Positions 25,601 to 33,265 of a stretch of 64,000 nucleotides of DNA are shown piece by piece. Every line of letters begins with the position of its first letter. Position 1 is the stretch's first letter. The position numbers were made by a program, and so were the translations under genes. The notes below the pieces were generated by a model that worked only from the letters and a program-made list of their open reading frames with translations, was not told the DNA's origin and searched no databases. The DNA is from Curtobacterium sp. MCSS17_015 (lineage in GTDB: Bacteria > Actinomycetota > Actinomycetes > Actinomycetales > Microbacteriaceae): contig NZ_CP126256.1 in the NCBI RefSeq assembly GCF_003234265.2, positions 372,001 through 436,000 on the forward strand, in the 5' to 3' direction.

Positions 25601-28600
25601 GAAGCTCAAGGAGTTCTACGCGACGCCCGAGACGGCCGAGAACGTCGGCTCGTACGGCGGTCAGATCCACGAGATGCTCGAGGCGCGCTCGGTCCGGATG
25701 GGCCAGCTCGGCATGAGCAACCAGGTCTCGCACCACATCCCGTACATCGCGGCAGCCGCGGGCGACCCCTCGCTCACGCAGCAGGTCGTCCGCGAGAGCC
25801 TGCGGCGCCTGTTCGTCGGCAGCGACATCGGGCAGGGCTACACCGGCGACGAGGACAACGGCGAGATGTCGTCGTGGTTCGTGTTCTCCGCGCTCGGTTT
25901 CTACCCGCTCGCCCAGGGCTCCGGCCAGTACACGATCGGCTCGCCGCTGTTCTCAGAGGCGACCGTGCACCTGCCCGGTGGCGACCTGCGCGTCAACGCG
26001 GCGGGCAACAGCGCGCAGAACGTCCACGTGCAGTCGGCCTCGTTCAACGGCGAGGCCCTGGACCGTGCGGTCATCGCGCAGTCCGACATCGCGAAGGGCG
26101 GCACGCTCGACTTCCGCATGGGGTCGACCGCGTCGAACTGGGGCGCTGGCAAGACCCAGGGTGCGGAGGGGCTCGACGCCCCGGCCGTCGCGCCGAAGCC
26201 GCTCGTCGACGCCACGACCTCCGGGTTCGGCACCACGACGAGCGACGACGACACCGCTGTCGGCGCACTGACCGACGACGAGTCGCTCACCGCGACGACG
26301 TTCTCGAGCGCCACCCCGGCGATCACCTGGAAGTCGTCGCAGGGCCCGGTGACCGTCGACCAGTACACGCTCACCACCGCGGCGAGCGGCGCCCAGCCGA
26401 CCTCGTGGAAGCTCGAGGGCTCCAGCGACGGCAGCACGTGGGTGCCGCTGTCGACCGTCGCGAAGAGCACCTTCGACGCGCCGCTCCAGACCCGTCCGAC
26501 CACGATCGCGCACCCGGCGGCGCTGACCTGGTACCGCCTGTCGGTCACCGGGACGAGCACGGGGAAGGCGCCGTCGATCGGGGAGTTCGAACTCCTCGCC
26601 GACAGCGGGAAGACCACCAGTGCGTTCGCCGTCGAACCGACGCCGGGGCTCACCGCGGAGGTCGGACAGCCGTTCGCCGGCACGGTCGCTGCGGTCACCG
26701 GACCGGGCACGAAGGCGTCCGACTACACGGTGACCGTGGACTGGCAGGACGGTGCGGGCCCGCAGGAGGTCACGCCGATCCGGTCGGCGCTCGGCGCGTG
26801 GGAGGTGCCCGGCGACCACGTGTTCGACACCGCCGGTGCCCACACGGTGCATGTCGTGGTCCGCTCCGGCACGGAGCAGGCCAGCATCGACACCACGGTG
26901 ACGGTCTCGCGAACCGCTCCGAGCCTCCAGGGCGCGTACGACAACGTCTGTCTCGGTGATCCTGGTCAGGCCGCGAACTGCGACTTCGGAGGCCGGGGGT
27001 TCTCCCGCTCGGCGCTCGCCGCCGACGGGTTCACCCAGGGTGCGACGAACGCCGTGCCGGGGACCGACCTGACGTTCGACCTCCCCGCCGTGGAGCCCGG
27101 CGAGCCGGACAACGCGACCGGGAACGGTCAGACCATCCCGGTCCCGACCGGCACCGACATCACCCAGCTCGCCGTCATCGGCACCGCGAACGAGCGGGCA
27201 CAGCAGACCGTCGGCACGATCCGGTACTCGGACGGGACGACCGCCGACCTGCCGATCGAGTTCGGCGACTGGACGGCCTCGCTCGCGGCACCGCGGTTCG
27301 GCGACACGCTCGTCGCGACGAGCGACCACCGCACCGTCGGGGTGAACGGCAGCGACCGGGCGGCGGCAGGGGTCTTCGCGACCCCGGTCACCACCGTGCC
27401 CGCCGGCAAGCAGGCCGTCTCGATCACGCTGCCGACCCAGACCGGCTCGCCGTCGAGCGCAGGACGGATCCACGTCTTCGCGATCGCGACGAACGGCACG
27501 CGCGTGCCGACGACGGCGCTCACGGCCACGGCCGGTGCACGCCTGAGCGGTACCGCCGGCGAGGAGGTCTCGGGCACGCTCGCGACCGCCACCGGCGGCA
27601 CGATCGGGACCGGCACCACGACCGCGACCGTGAACTGGGGCGACGGATCACCGCTCGAGACCGCGACGGTGACGGTCACCGACGGCACCGCGACCGTCAC
27701 CGGTGCGCACACGTACGCGACGGCGGGCAGCCGGGAGGCCGTGGTCACGGTCGACGACGGCACCGGCAGCGCCAGCGTGCGGACGCCGGTCGAGATCGCG
27801 GCAGCTCCGGTGTGGACGCCGACCCTCACCACCTCGGCCGGGTCGGGGGTCCGTCCGCGGGCCACCGTCCACGTCACGGGTGCCGGGTTCGCCGCAGGCG
27901 AGACGGTCACGGTCAACGTCGACGGGGCGGCCGCAGGCAGCACCGCGGTCGTCGCGGCCGACGGGTCGGTCGCCTTCGACGTCACGGCTCCGGGGCGCCC
28001 GGGCAGCCACAGCGTCTCGGCGGTCGGTGACCGCTCGGCGACCCTCGCGACCGTGGCCTTCCAGGTCGTCGTCCCCGGCAACGGCGGGGGCAACGGTGGC
28101 GGGAACGGCGGGGGTGGCGACGGCGGCGGCTCCGGGAACGGGGGCGGCAACGGCGGTCCCGGCCACGGCGGCGGCCACGGCTCGTGGGCGCCGGAGTTCC
28201 GGCTCCTCGCCGGGTCCGGCACCGAGGGCACCGTCGTCGGCTACTCGGGCAGCGGCTTCGCGCCGAACGAGCGGGTCACGCTCACCCTGCACAGCAAGCC
28301 CCTCGCGCTCGGTACGGTGACGGCGAACGCCGACGGCGTCCTCAGCGGCTCCTTCACGGTCCCGTCGGCGGCGCGACCCGGTGCCCACGAGGTCCAGGCG
28401 CGCGGAGCGACGTCGGCCGTCACGGTGAGCGCCGCGTTCCGGGTCCTCGCCCGGCCCGCAGCAGACGCCGGACGCGCACCGGCCGAGCCCAGGAACTGGG
28501 ACGGGCTCGCGTACACCGGGTCCGACGTCGACCCCGCACGCTGGGGGCTCGTCGCCGGCGCGTTGGTCGCCCTCGGCGCGGCCGTCACCGCAGCGGTCGC

Positions 28601-28691
28601 GGCGGTGCGCCGGCGTCGTCCGTCCTGGGCCGGATCAGCCCTCCGCCCCGGTGTCGTCGTCCGCGGCGCCGACGGGCTTCGACTCCGGTGA
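22677..28691 (+). CDS. Cell-wall-anchored GH92 alpha-mannosidase, multidomain
   Basis: A 2004-residue secreted enzyme. Order: signal peptide ending AVPAQA (about residue 50); discoidin-like module (about 85-215); jelly-roll module (about 225-395); GH92 domain (about 405-1165) from NYVDTRRGTNSSGG to the signature GDEDNGEMSSWFVFSALGFYP near residue 1059; a second discoidin module (about 1175-1310); PKD/Ig-like repeats; a glycine-rich linker (about 1801-1837); a last Ig-like domain; LAYTG near residue 1944, a membrane helix and a basic tail. GH92 enzymes are calcium-dependent exo-acting mannosidases. LAxTG suits class E sortases. The ATG at 22677 has GGAAGG upstream. It overlaps the convergent DUF6766 gene by 57 nt. 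Confidence 0.93.
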   Translation: MSSYGSRRSRTMHQISGRRGGFGTRATAVVLGAALAASGALLGAVPAQAASGPFTTSFEEGDRAPLANTPLTPSTTVTGSTLPPGSLLGHVTGVTADAENPPNEVAASLADGNPGSKWLAFRSTGVVTYRLDQPETLRAYSLTSANDAPGRDPAAWTLEGSTDGTTWTTVDTQTAQTFTGRGKTNEYTAATPGSYDRYRLRITQNSGDGITQLADWSISDGSTTPPPPSPMVTQVGNGPVSGLNIRSTVGFSGTKALRYAGAHVAAGAASATNVLYDDVAMPITADSELSYKLFPELNGDTTYPATYAAVDLQLTDGSLVSADPQVTDENGNRVSAEALGAGKVFFVDQWNSIRIPLGALAGKTVDKVLFTYDDDAEGTSASTKFQGWVDGIRIDPAAERIDGSSLTNYVDTRRGTNSSGGFSRGNNIPAAAVPNGFNFWTPMTDASSQSWEYSWQSDNDAANLPRLQGIGISHEPSPWMGDRNQLAIMPSTSGTTPDASLGARALAFDHADEVARPDLYSVKTTSGTVAEVTPSDHGAVLRFAFPSSSGSVVLDNVGSDERTSITMGDDGTVTGWTEGGSGLSVGATRMFFAGRFDTDPSGTGTAAGNRSSARYASFSGLTGDRVVELRLATSFISLDQARHNADLELTGKSFGQVQQAAAAQWNDRLGVVTVPQTAASDSQLQALYGSLYRMNLYPNSQHENTGTTGAPVWEHASPNVAPKGTATATTTNAVVKAGKVYVNNGFWDTYRTVWPLYSMLYPDVAEQLVDGFVQQYRDGGWTPRWSSPGYADLMTGTSSDVAFATAYLDGALDTKTALEAFDAGYKNATTVSTDVSGAGRKALDQSAFLGYVPDSLHESVSWGLEGTINDHGLAKMAEALAKDPATPADRVEELETAAAYLNDRAEDYVNLFDPDAGFFQGRNADGSFEVPAEEFDPAEWGGAFTETDGWNFAFHAPFDVQGLAGLYGGDEQLIAKLKEFYATPETAENVGSYGGQIHEMLEARSVRMGQLGMSNQVSHHIPYIAAAAGDPSLTQQVVRESLRRLFVGSDIGQGYTGDEDNGEMSSWFVFSALGFYPLAQGSGQYTIGSPLFSEATVHLPGGDLRVNAAGNSAQNVHVQSASFNGEALDRAVIAQSDIAKGGTLDFRMGSTASNWGAGKTQGAEGLDAPAVAPKPLVDATTSGFGTTTSDDDTAVGALTDDESLTATTFSSATPAITWKSSQGPVTVDQYTLTTAASGAQPTSWKLEGSSDGSTWVPLSTVAKSTFDAPLQTRPTTIAHPAALTWYRLSVTGTSTGKAPSIGEFELLADSGKTTSAFAVEPTPGLTAEVGQPFAGTVAAVTGPGTKASDYTVTVDWQDGAGPQEVTPIRSALGAWEVPGDHVFDTAGAHTVHVVVRSGTEQASIDTTVTVSRTAPSLQGAYDNVCLGDPGQAANCDFGGRGFSRSALAADGFTQGATNAVPGTDLTFDLPAVEPGEPDNATGNGQTIPVPTGTDITQLAVIGTANERAQQTVGTIRYSDGTTADLPIEFGDWTASLAAPRFGDTLVATSDHRTVGVNGSDRAAAGVFATPVTTVPAGKQAVSITLPTQTGSPSSAGRIHVFAIATNGTRVPTTALTATAGARLSGTAGEEVSGTLATATGGTIGTGTTTATVNWGDGSPLETATVTVTDGTATVTGAHTYATAGSREAVVTVDDGTGSASVRTPVEIAAAPVWTPTLTTSAGSGVRPRATVHVTGAGFAAGETVTVNVDGAAAGSTAVVAADGSVAFDVTAPGRPGSHSVSAVGDRSATLATVAFQVVVPGNGGGNGGGNGGGGDGGGSGNGGGNGGPGHGGGHGSWAPEFRLLAGSGTEGTVVGYSGSGFAPNERVTLTLHSKPLALGTVTANADGVLSGSFTVPSAARPGAHEVQARGATSAVTVSAAFRVLARPAADAGRAPAEPRNWDGLAYTGSDVDPARWGLVAGALVALGAAVTAAVAAVRRRRPSWAGSALRPGVVVRGADGLRLR
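28077..28185 (+). repeat. Glycine-rich linker-encoding repeat
   Basis: Degenerate GGC GGG AAC GGC units code for a Gly/Asn/His linker inside the mannosidase. Such a tract is prone to length change between strains. Confidence 0.6.
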
Positions 28692-29339
28692 CCCGCGCTC
28701 GCGGAGGAACACCGACAGCGCCGCCATGCTGCCGACGGCCAGGAACTCCGACTGCCAGTTCTGCAGCGTGCGGTTCCAGAAGTCGGCGCTGACGACGTAC
28801 TGCGCCCAGGTCACCGGCGCCTCCAGGTCGAGCAGCTGTTCCTCGTCGTACGACACGGCTCCCGCCGCGGACTGGGCGGCCCAGGACAGCAGGAACACCG
28901 CGCCCATCACCAGGAGCAGTGAGTGCGAGAACACTGCCTGCCTGAGACCGCCGACGGCGGCCCATCGGGGGGACCGTGGCCCGGCGTGGGCACCGACCTC
29001 CTGGTCCTCGTCGGACTCGAGTCCGCGCTGGTCCAGCTCCTTCGACTCCGGCGACCCGCGCTGCACGAACCAGACCGTCGCCCAGATGTAGAGCAGGAAC
29101 TGCAGGTACTCGGACTGCCAGTTCTCGGCGACGTCGGTGGTGAAGCTCGACGACGTGACGTACTCGACGTACCCGATCGGCAGCAGGCCGCTCGCCGTCT
29201 GCGTGTCGTTGAACGCGGACCACCCGGCGAAGGACTGCCCGACGACCGCGGCGAGGAACAGTGCGCCGAAGAACAGCCCGAGCGAGTTGTCGCGGAGGAA
29301 CCGGCGGACCAGGCCAGGGCGGCTCAGCACCCCGGTCAC
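28635..29339 (-). CDS. DUF6766 membrane protein with internal duplication
   Basis: A 234-residue membrane protein made of two similar halves. Each has a hydrophobic segment with a GQSFAGW / AAQSAAG turn, a periplasmic stretch, then ENWQSEYLQFLLYIWATVWF or QNWQSEFLAVGSMAALSVFL followed by RGSPESK. This matches DUF6766; the function is unknown. The GTG start overlaps the stop of a 27-codon ORF (GTGA), and a lipoprotein gene ends 1 nt before that ORF, so the three are one operon. The last 57 nt overlap the mannosidase gene tail to tail. Confidence 0.82.
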   Translation of the reverse strand: MTGVLSRPGLVRRFLRDNSLGLFFGALFLAAVVGQSFAGWSAFNDTQTASGLLPIGYVEYVTSSSFTTDVAENWQSEYLQFLLYIWATVWFVQRGSPESKELDQRGLESDEDQEVGAHAGPRSPRWAAVGGLRQAVFSHSLLLVMGAVFLLSWAAQSAAGAVSYDEEQLLDLEAPVTWAQYVVSADFWNRTLQNWQSEFLAVGSMAALSVFLRERGSPESKPVGAADDDTGAEG

Positions 29340-29419
29340 CGCCCCAGCGCTGCGATGACGAAGCAGTAGCCGAGGCCGGCGGCGATGAGGACGGCGTACG
29401 CGACGGGGACCTTCCGCAC
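29336..29419 (-). CDS. 27-residue small membrane protein
   Basis: A short ORF reading MRKVPVAYAVLIAAGLGYCF plus a 7-residue end. It is one hydrophobic helix with a basic N-terminus. It has its own GGGAG ribosome-binding site 5 nt before the GTG, begins 1 nt after the lipoprotein stop and overlaps the DUF6766 start by GTGA. The spacing and ribosome-binding site argue for real translation, perhaps as a subunit of or coupling device for DUF6766. No family is known to me. Confidence 0.65.
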   Translation of the reverse strand: MRKVPVAYAVLIAAGLGYCFVIAALGR

Positions 29420-29420
29420 G

Positions 29421-29837
29421 TCAACTCCCGTCCAACGCGCAGTCGAAGGGAGCGTCGGGGACGGGGGTGCAACCGGCCGCCCGGACGAGCCACGTCGATC
29501 CGGACCGGGCGAGGAACAGCGTGCCGTCCCCGTCCCCGCGCACGATCGCAGCCCGGCCGTGCACCTCGGTGGACCCGGTGTCGACGTCGGTCGGCAGCCC
29601 GAGGCCGAGGACGCCGACCGCGCAGTCCTGGTCGGTCTCGCTGGTCACCGCGTCGCGAGCATCCGGCACGAGCAGCGCGCACGCTGCGTCCCCGTGCCGC
29701 GCGGCGAGCGCACCGGTGAAGTCGGCGGCAGCGTCGGCCGCCGCGGCTCGGGTGGACCCGCCCGCGCTGCACCCGGTGAGCGTCAGGAGCGCGGACACGA
29801 CGCCGGCGAACGTGACGACGGTGGCTGGGCGGTCCAT
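29421..29837 (-). CDS. Small putative lipoprotein
   Basis: A 138-residue protein with a lipoprotein signal peptide: MDRPATVV, a hydrophobic run, and the lipobox LTGC at about residue 21. The mature part is Ala/Asp-rich with several cysteines (ALLVPD, DQDCAVGVLG, AAGCTPVPDAPFDCALDG) and resembles small NTF2-like surface lipoproteins, though I cannot assign a family. The ATG at 29837 was taken; the frame stays open to 29903 but that part is arginine-rich. It is first in the operon with the 27-aa peptide and DUF6766. Confidence 0.75.
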   Translation of the reverse strand: MDRPATVVTFAGVVSALLTLTGCSAGGSTRAAAADAAADFTGALAARHGDAACALLVPDARDAVTSETDQDCAVGVLGLGLPTDVDTGSTEVHGRAAIVRGDGDGTLFLARSGSTWLVRAAGCTPVPDAPFDCALDGS

Positions 29838-29943
29838 GTCGTCCTGACTACCGCAGCCGCGCTGGAGGCGCTCATGGGGTGTCCGACGCACGCGGATCCT
29901 CACGGGTCCGCTCGATCAGGGTGAAGCCGGGCGGTCGGCCCGA

Positions 29944-31035
29944 TCAGGTCAGGTGCGCCCGTGCGATGCGCGCACCCGCGATCCGCGCGAACCGGAGTGG
30001 GTCGCGCAGGGCGTCGTCGGGTTCCCCCGTCGTCTGCGTCGCGATCACGGTGAGCGAGGCCGCCTGCGCGAAGGCGTCGACCGGCGCGGTGACCTCGCCG
30101 GCGACGAGCGCGGTCGGCGTGCCGAGGTGCGCCGCGAGTGCGCACACGATCGCCGGTGCCTTGCCCGCGGCGCTCTGCCCGTCGAAGCGCCCCTCACCCG
30201 TCACGACGAGGTCCGCCTCGGCCACCGCGTCAGGGAGCCCGACCGCCTCCGCCACCGCCTGCGCGCCACTGGCGATCGTCGCGCCCCATGCGAGCATGCC
30301 GAACCCGGTCCCACCGGCGGCGCCGGCTCCGCCAGTTGCGGGGTCGATGCCGGGGAAGCACGTCGCCCAACGCCGCAACCGGTCGTCGTGCACGGCGACG
30401 CGGTCCGGGGTGACGCCCTTCTGCGGGCCGAACACCGCGGCCGCCCCGTGCTCGCCGACCAGCGGCGAGGTCACGTCGCTCAGCACCACGGCACCGAGCG
30501 GCGGCAGCGCCCGCAGCGCGCCCGGGTCGACGGGAGGCACGTGGTCGAGCACCAGGGCACCGGTCACGCCCGACGGTGCGCCGGTGGCGAGCCCCAGTGC
30601 CAGCAACGCCCCGACGCCGCCGTCCGTCGAGGCGCTCCCACCGATCCCGAGGAGCAACCCGGTCGCTCCCGCGTCGAGTGCGGCGGCGATCGCCTGCCCG
30701 AACCCCGTCGTGTGCGCCGTGTCCGGCCGGAGGCCGTCGAGCAGTGTCAGCCCGCTCGTCGCCGCGAGCTCGACCACCGCACGGCCGTCGGGCAGCCGCA
30801 GCCACCACGTCTCGACGGGTCGGTCGTCCGGTCCGGTCACCGTCACCGGGATCCGTTCGCTGCCGGGGACCGCCGCGGCGACGGCGTCGATCGTCCCCTC
30901 CCCGCCGTCGGCCATCGGAACGAGGACGAGGTCGTCGTCAGGGCGTTCGGTCCGCCAGCCTTCCGCGACGGCCTCGGTGATGTCGGCCGCCGACGCGGTG
31001 CCTTTGAAGGAGTCCGGTGCGATGACGACGCGCAT
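29944..31035 (-). CDS. glxK: Glycerate kinase
   Basis: A 363-residue glycerate kinase of the GlxK/GarK family, phosphorylating D-glycerate with ATP. The start MRVVIAPDSFKGTASAADITEAV is diagnostic; further conserved blocks are VPMADGGEGT, LGIGGSASTDGG near residue 130, VLSDVTSPL, FGPQKG, and VTGEGRFDGQSAAGKAP. The length is normal. It is monocistronic and its ATG lies 6 nt after TAGCGT (31042-31047), indicating a leaderless transcript. It diverges from the formate/nitrite channel gene with only 86 nt between the starts. Confidence 0.95.
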   Translation of the reverse strand: MRVVIAPDSFKGTASAADITEAVAEGWRTERPDDDLVLVPMADGGEGTIDAVAAAVPGSERIPVTVTGPDDRPVETWWLRLPDGRAVVELAATSGLTLLDGLRPDTAHTTGFGQAIAAALDAGATGLLLGIGGSASTDGGVGALLALGLATGAPSGVTGALVLDHVPPVDPGALRALPPLGAVVLSDVTSPLVGEHGAAAVFGPQKGVTPDRVAVHDDRLRRWATCFPGIDPATGGAGAAGGTGFGMLAWGATIASGAQAVAEAVGLPDAVAEADLVVTGEGRFDGQSAAGKAPAIVCALAAHLGTPTALVAGEVTAPVDAFAQAASLTVIATQTTGEPDDALRDPLRFARIAGARIARAHLT

Positions 31036-31041
31036 GTCGCC

Positions 31042-31047
31042 ACGCTA
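31042..31047 (-). promoter_or_regulatory. -10 element TAGCGT of glxK
   Basis: Reverse-strand TAGCGT ends 6 nt before the ATG at 31035, with no ribosome-binding site. Confidence 0.6.
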
Positions 31048-31108
31048 CCGGCGGCACGCGACCAGGAAACCGCCCCCGTGCAGGTGCGCCCACTCCGCCG
31101 CGCCTGTG

Positions 31109-31114
31109 TACCGT
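31109..31114 (+). promoter_or_regulatory. -10 element TACCGT of the FNT gene
   Basis: TACCGT ends 7 nt before the ATG at 31122. Confidence 0.55.
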
Positions 31115-31121
31115 CCCCGCC

Positions 31122-31964
31122 ATGACCGACGACCGCCGCCGTGAACTCGGCGCCACCGACGCCCCCGTGGAGGACGAGCTCGCCCAGTCCTTCGACGCCA
31201 CCATCGAGGAGGGCGCCGAACGGCTGCAGCGGACCATCCGGGCGGTCCTGATCACGGGCTTCTTCGGCGGGCTCGAGGTCGGCCTCGGTGTGATGGCGTA
31301 CCTGGCGGTGCTCACCGAGACCGACAGCCACCTGCTCGCCGGACTCGCGTTCGGCATCGGCTTCATCGCCCTGCACCTGGCGCACAGCGAACTCTTCACC
31401 GAGAACTTCCTCATGCCCGTCGCCGCCGTGGTCGCACGCGAGGGCACGGTCCTGCAGCTCGTGAAGCTCTGGGGCGGCACCCTCGTCGCGAACCTCGCGG
31501 GCGGCTGGGTCTTCATGTGGCTCGTCGTGCAGGCATTCCCGCAGTGGCACGCCACGATGTCCGAGTCCGCCCGGCACTTCATCGACGCGCCGTTCGGCCT
31601 GCAGAGCATCGTGCTCGCGGTCCTCGGCGGCAGCACGATCACCCTGATGACACGCATGCAGCAGGGCACCGACTCCGACCCGGCGAAGCTCGTGGCCGCC
31701 GTCGCGGGCGGGTTCCTGCTCGCCGGCCTGCAGCTCTTCCACTCGATCCTGGACTCGTTGCTCGTGTTCGGGGCGATCCAGGCCGGCGAGGACATCACCT
31801 ACGGGCAGTGGCTCGGTTGGTTCGGTTACACACTGCTGTTCAACCTGCTCGGCGGCCTGGTGCTCGTGACCGCGTTGCGGCTGCTCCGGACGAAGGAGCT
31901 CATGCAGGATCGGCGCCGCGGCTCGCAGGACGACCCGGAGCGCGCGGACCACGAACAGGGCTGA
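31122..31964 (+). CDS. Formate/nitrite transporter (FNT) family channel
   Basis: A 280-residue membrane protein with an acidic cytoplasmic N-terminus and six helices. The FNT pattern is visible in ITGFFGGLEVGLGVMAYLAV, LHLAHSELFTENFLMPVAAV (the SELFTENF pore-helix block), KLWGGTLVANLAGGWVFMW and the fifth-helix GYTLLFNLLGGL. It probably conducts small monovalent anions such as formate or nitrite, or the protonated acids. It is alone between glxK and the convergent flavoenzyme gene. Confidence 0.88.
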   Translation: MTDDRRRELGATDAPVEDELAQSFDATIEEGAERLQRTIRAVLITGFFGGLEVGLGVMAYLAVLTETDSHLLAGLAFGIGFIALHLAHSELFTENFLMPVAAVVAREGTVLQLVKLWGGTLVANLAGGWVFMWLVVQAFPQWHATMSESARHFIDAPFGLQSIVLAVLGGSTITLMTRMQQGTDSDPAKLVAAVAGGFLLAGLQLFHSILDSLLVFGAIQAGEDITYGQWLGWFGYTLLFNLLGGLVLVTALRLLRTKELMQDRRRGSQDDPERADHEQG

Positions 31965-31997
31965 GCGCGGCGCGCGGACCCGGGGACGTGGCTGCCG

Positions 31998-33113
31998 TCA
32001 GGCCCCGGCCAGGGCGAAGCGCGGGTGCGGCACGCCACCGGTCGCCAGGTCCGCGAGCATCTCCCCGAGCACCGGCGCGAACTTGAACCCGTGCCCGGAG
32101 AACCCGGTCGCGACGGTGATCGGGCCCCGGCGGTCCATCACGAAGTCGTCGCTCGGGGAGTTGTCGTACAGGCAGCTGATCAGCGCGGGAGCCGAGGCGT
32201 CGACACCCGGCACGAACCGCGCCACGTACGCCTGCAGTCGCTCGACCTCGGCGGCGACGGGCGTCCGGTCGCGGGCATCGGGGTCGACCACCGGGCCGAT
32301 GCCGTGGAACCCGACCTTCACACCCTCACCGGGCGTGAGGAGCCCGTACACGTCCCCGCCGTCGAGCGGGTAGTGGACGAACGACGGCCACGCCTCGTCC
32401 GGCAGGTGGCTGGGGAAGTCCGCGGGTTGCTCCTGCGTGACCCGGATGGCCGGGAGGCCCGCCCCGCGTCGTGCGAGCAGCTCGCCGACCAGCGTGGGCG
32501 CCCAGGAGCCGACGGCCGCCACGACGCTCGGCGTCGTCACCGCGGTGCCGTCGTCGAGGTGGACGGTCACGGTGTCACCGTGGTCGTCGAGCCCCGTCAC
32601 CCGGACGCCGAACCGGAGGGTCGCGCCGTCGGACTCGGCGAGGTCGAGCAGCGCCTCGATCGTCTCGGCGGACCTGATCCGACCGGCGGTGGCGTGCGCG
32701 AGCACGTGGCCCTCGAACGCCAGGCCGGGCCAACGGGTCGCAGCCTCGTCGGTGCTCAGCCGTTCGACGGGCACGCCGGCCTGCTCGAGTGTCCGGGCGA
32801 TTGCGTCGACGACCTCGGGCCGACCGTGGTCAACGGCCCCGGTGCGGTCGAGCAGCGTCCGACCGGACGCGGACTCGAGCGCCGCCCAGGCCTCCCAGGC
32901 GCGCTGCGTGAGGGCGACGTAGTCCGGCTCGGCGTAGCCCATCCGGAAGATCCGCGTCGCCCCGTGCGAGGAACCGTGGTCGTGCCCGCGGCCGTGCTGT
33001 TCGACGAGCAGGACCTGCTCCCCGCGGGCAGCCAGGGACCGGGCCGTAGCCGCACCGACGACGCCTCCGCCGATGACGACGTGGTCAGGGGAACCAGGTA
33101 CGGGGACGGCCAT
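31998..33113 (-). CDS. FAD-dependent amine oxidase, monomeric sarcosine oxidase/SolA type
   Basis: A 371-residue DAO-family flavoenzyme. The Rossmann motif VVIGGGVVGAATARSLAARG binds FAD, followed by the SSHGATRIFRMGYAE block typical of monomeric sarcosine oxidase and N-methyltryptophan oxidase. Near the C-terminus, SCLYDNSPSDDFVMD carries the Cys in the position that binds flavin covalently in that family, and ATGFSGHGFKFAPVLG is the conserved end. It likely oxidises an N-methyl amino acid. The ATG at 33113 follows TAGCCT by 6 nt. Confidence 0.9.
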   Translation of the reverse strand: MAVPVPGSPDHVVIGGGVVGAATARSLAARGEQVLLVEQHGRGHDHGSSHGATRIFRMGYAEPDYVALTQRAWEAWAALESASGRTLLDRTGAVDHGRPEVVDAIARTLEQAGVPVERLSTDEAATRWPGLAFEGHVLAHATAGRIRSAETIEALLDLAESDGATLRFGVRVTGLDDHGDTVTVHLDDGTAVTTPSVVAAVGSWAPTLVGELLARRGAGLPAIRVTQEQPADFPSHLPDEAWPSFVHYPLDGGDVYGLLTPGEGVKVGFHGIGPVVDPDARDRTPVAAEVERLQAYVARFVPGVDASAPALISCLYDNSPSDDFVMDRRGPITVATGFSGHGFKFAPVLGEMLADLATGGVPHPRFALAGA

Positions 33114-33119
33114 GCGATC

Positions 33120-33125
33120 AGGCTA
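33120..33125 (-). promoter_or_regulatory. -10 element TAGCCT of the amine oxidase gene
   Basis: Reverse-strand TAGCCT ends 6 nt before the ATG at 33113. Confidence 0.6.
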
Positions 33126-33225
33126 CGGCCCACCTCGACCGGGTGACCTGCCGGAGCTTTCGCCGTCCGATCGGGAGCCTGTCCGCATCGCCGGCGTCCC
33201 GGGCCAGCCGGGCAGCGTGACCGGA

Positions 33226-33255
33226 CTCGGGTCGAAGACCACCGGTCGACCCGAG
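33226..33255 (-). terminator. Terminator of the YcaO-MFS operon
   Basis: Perfect 10-bp arms CTCGGGTCGA and TCGACCCGAG with a 10-nt loop, 11 nt beyond the MFS stop on the reverse strand. It marks one edge of the YcaO locus. Confidence 0.75.
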
Positions 33256-33265
33256 CTGGGCCGGA

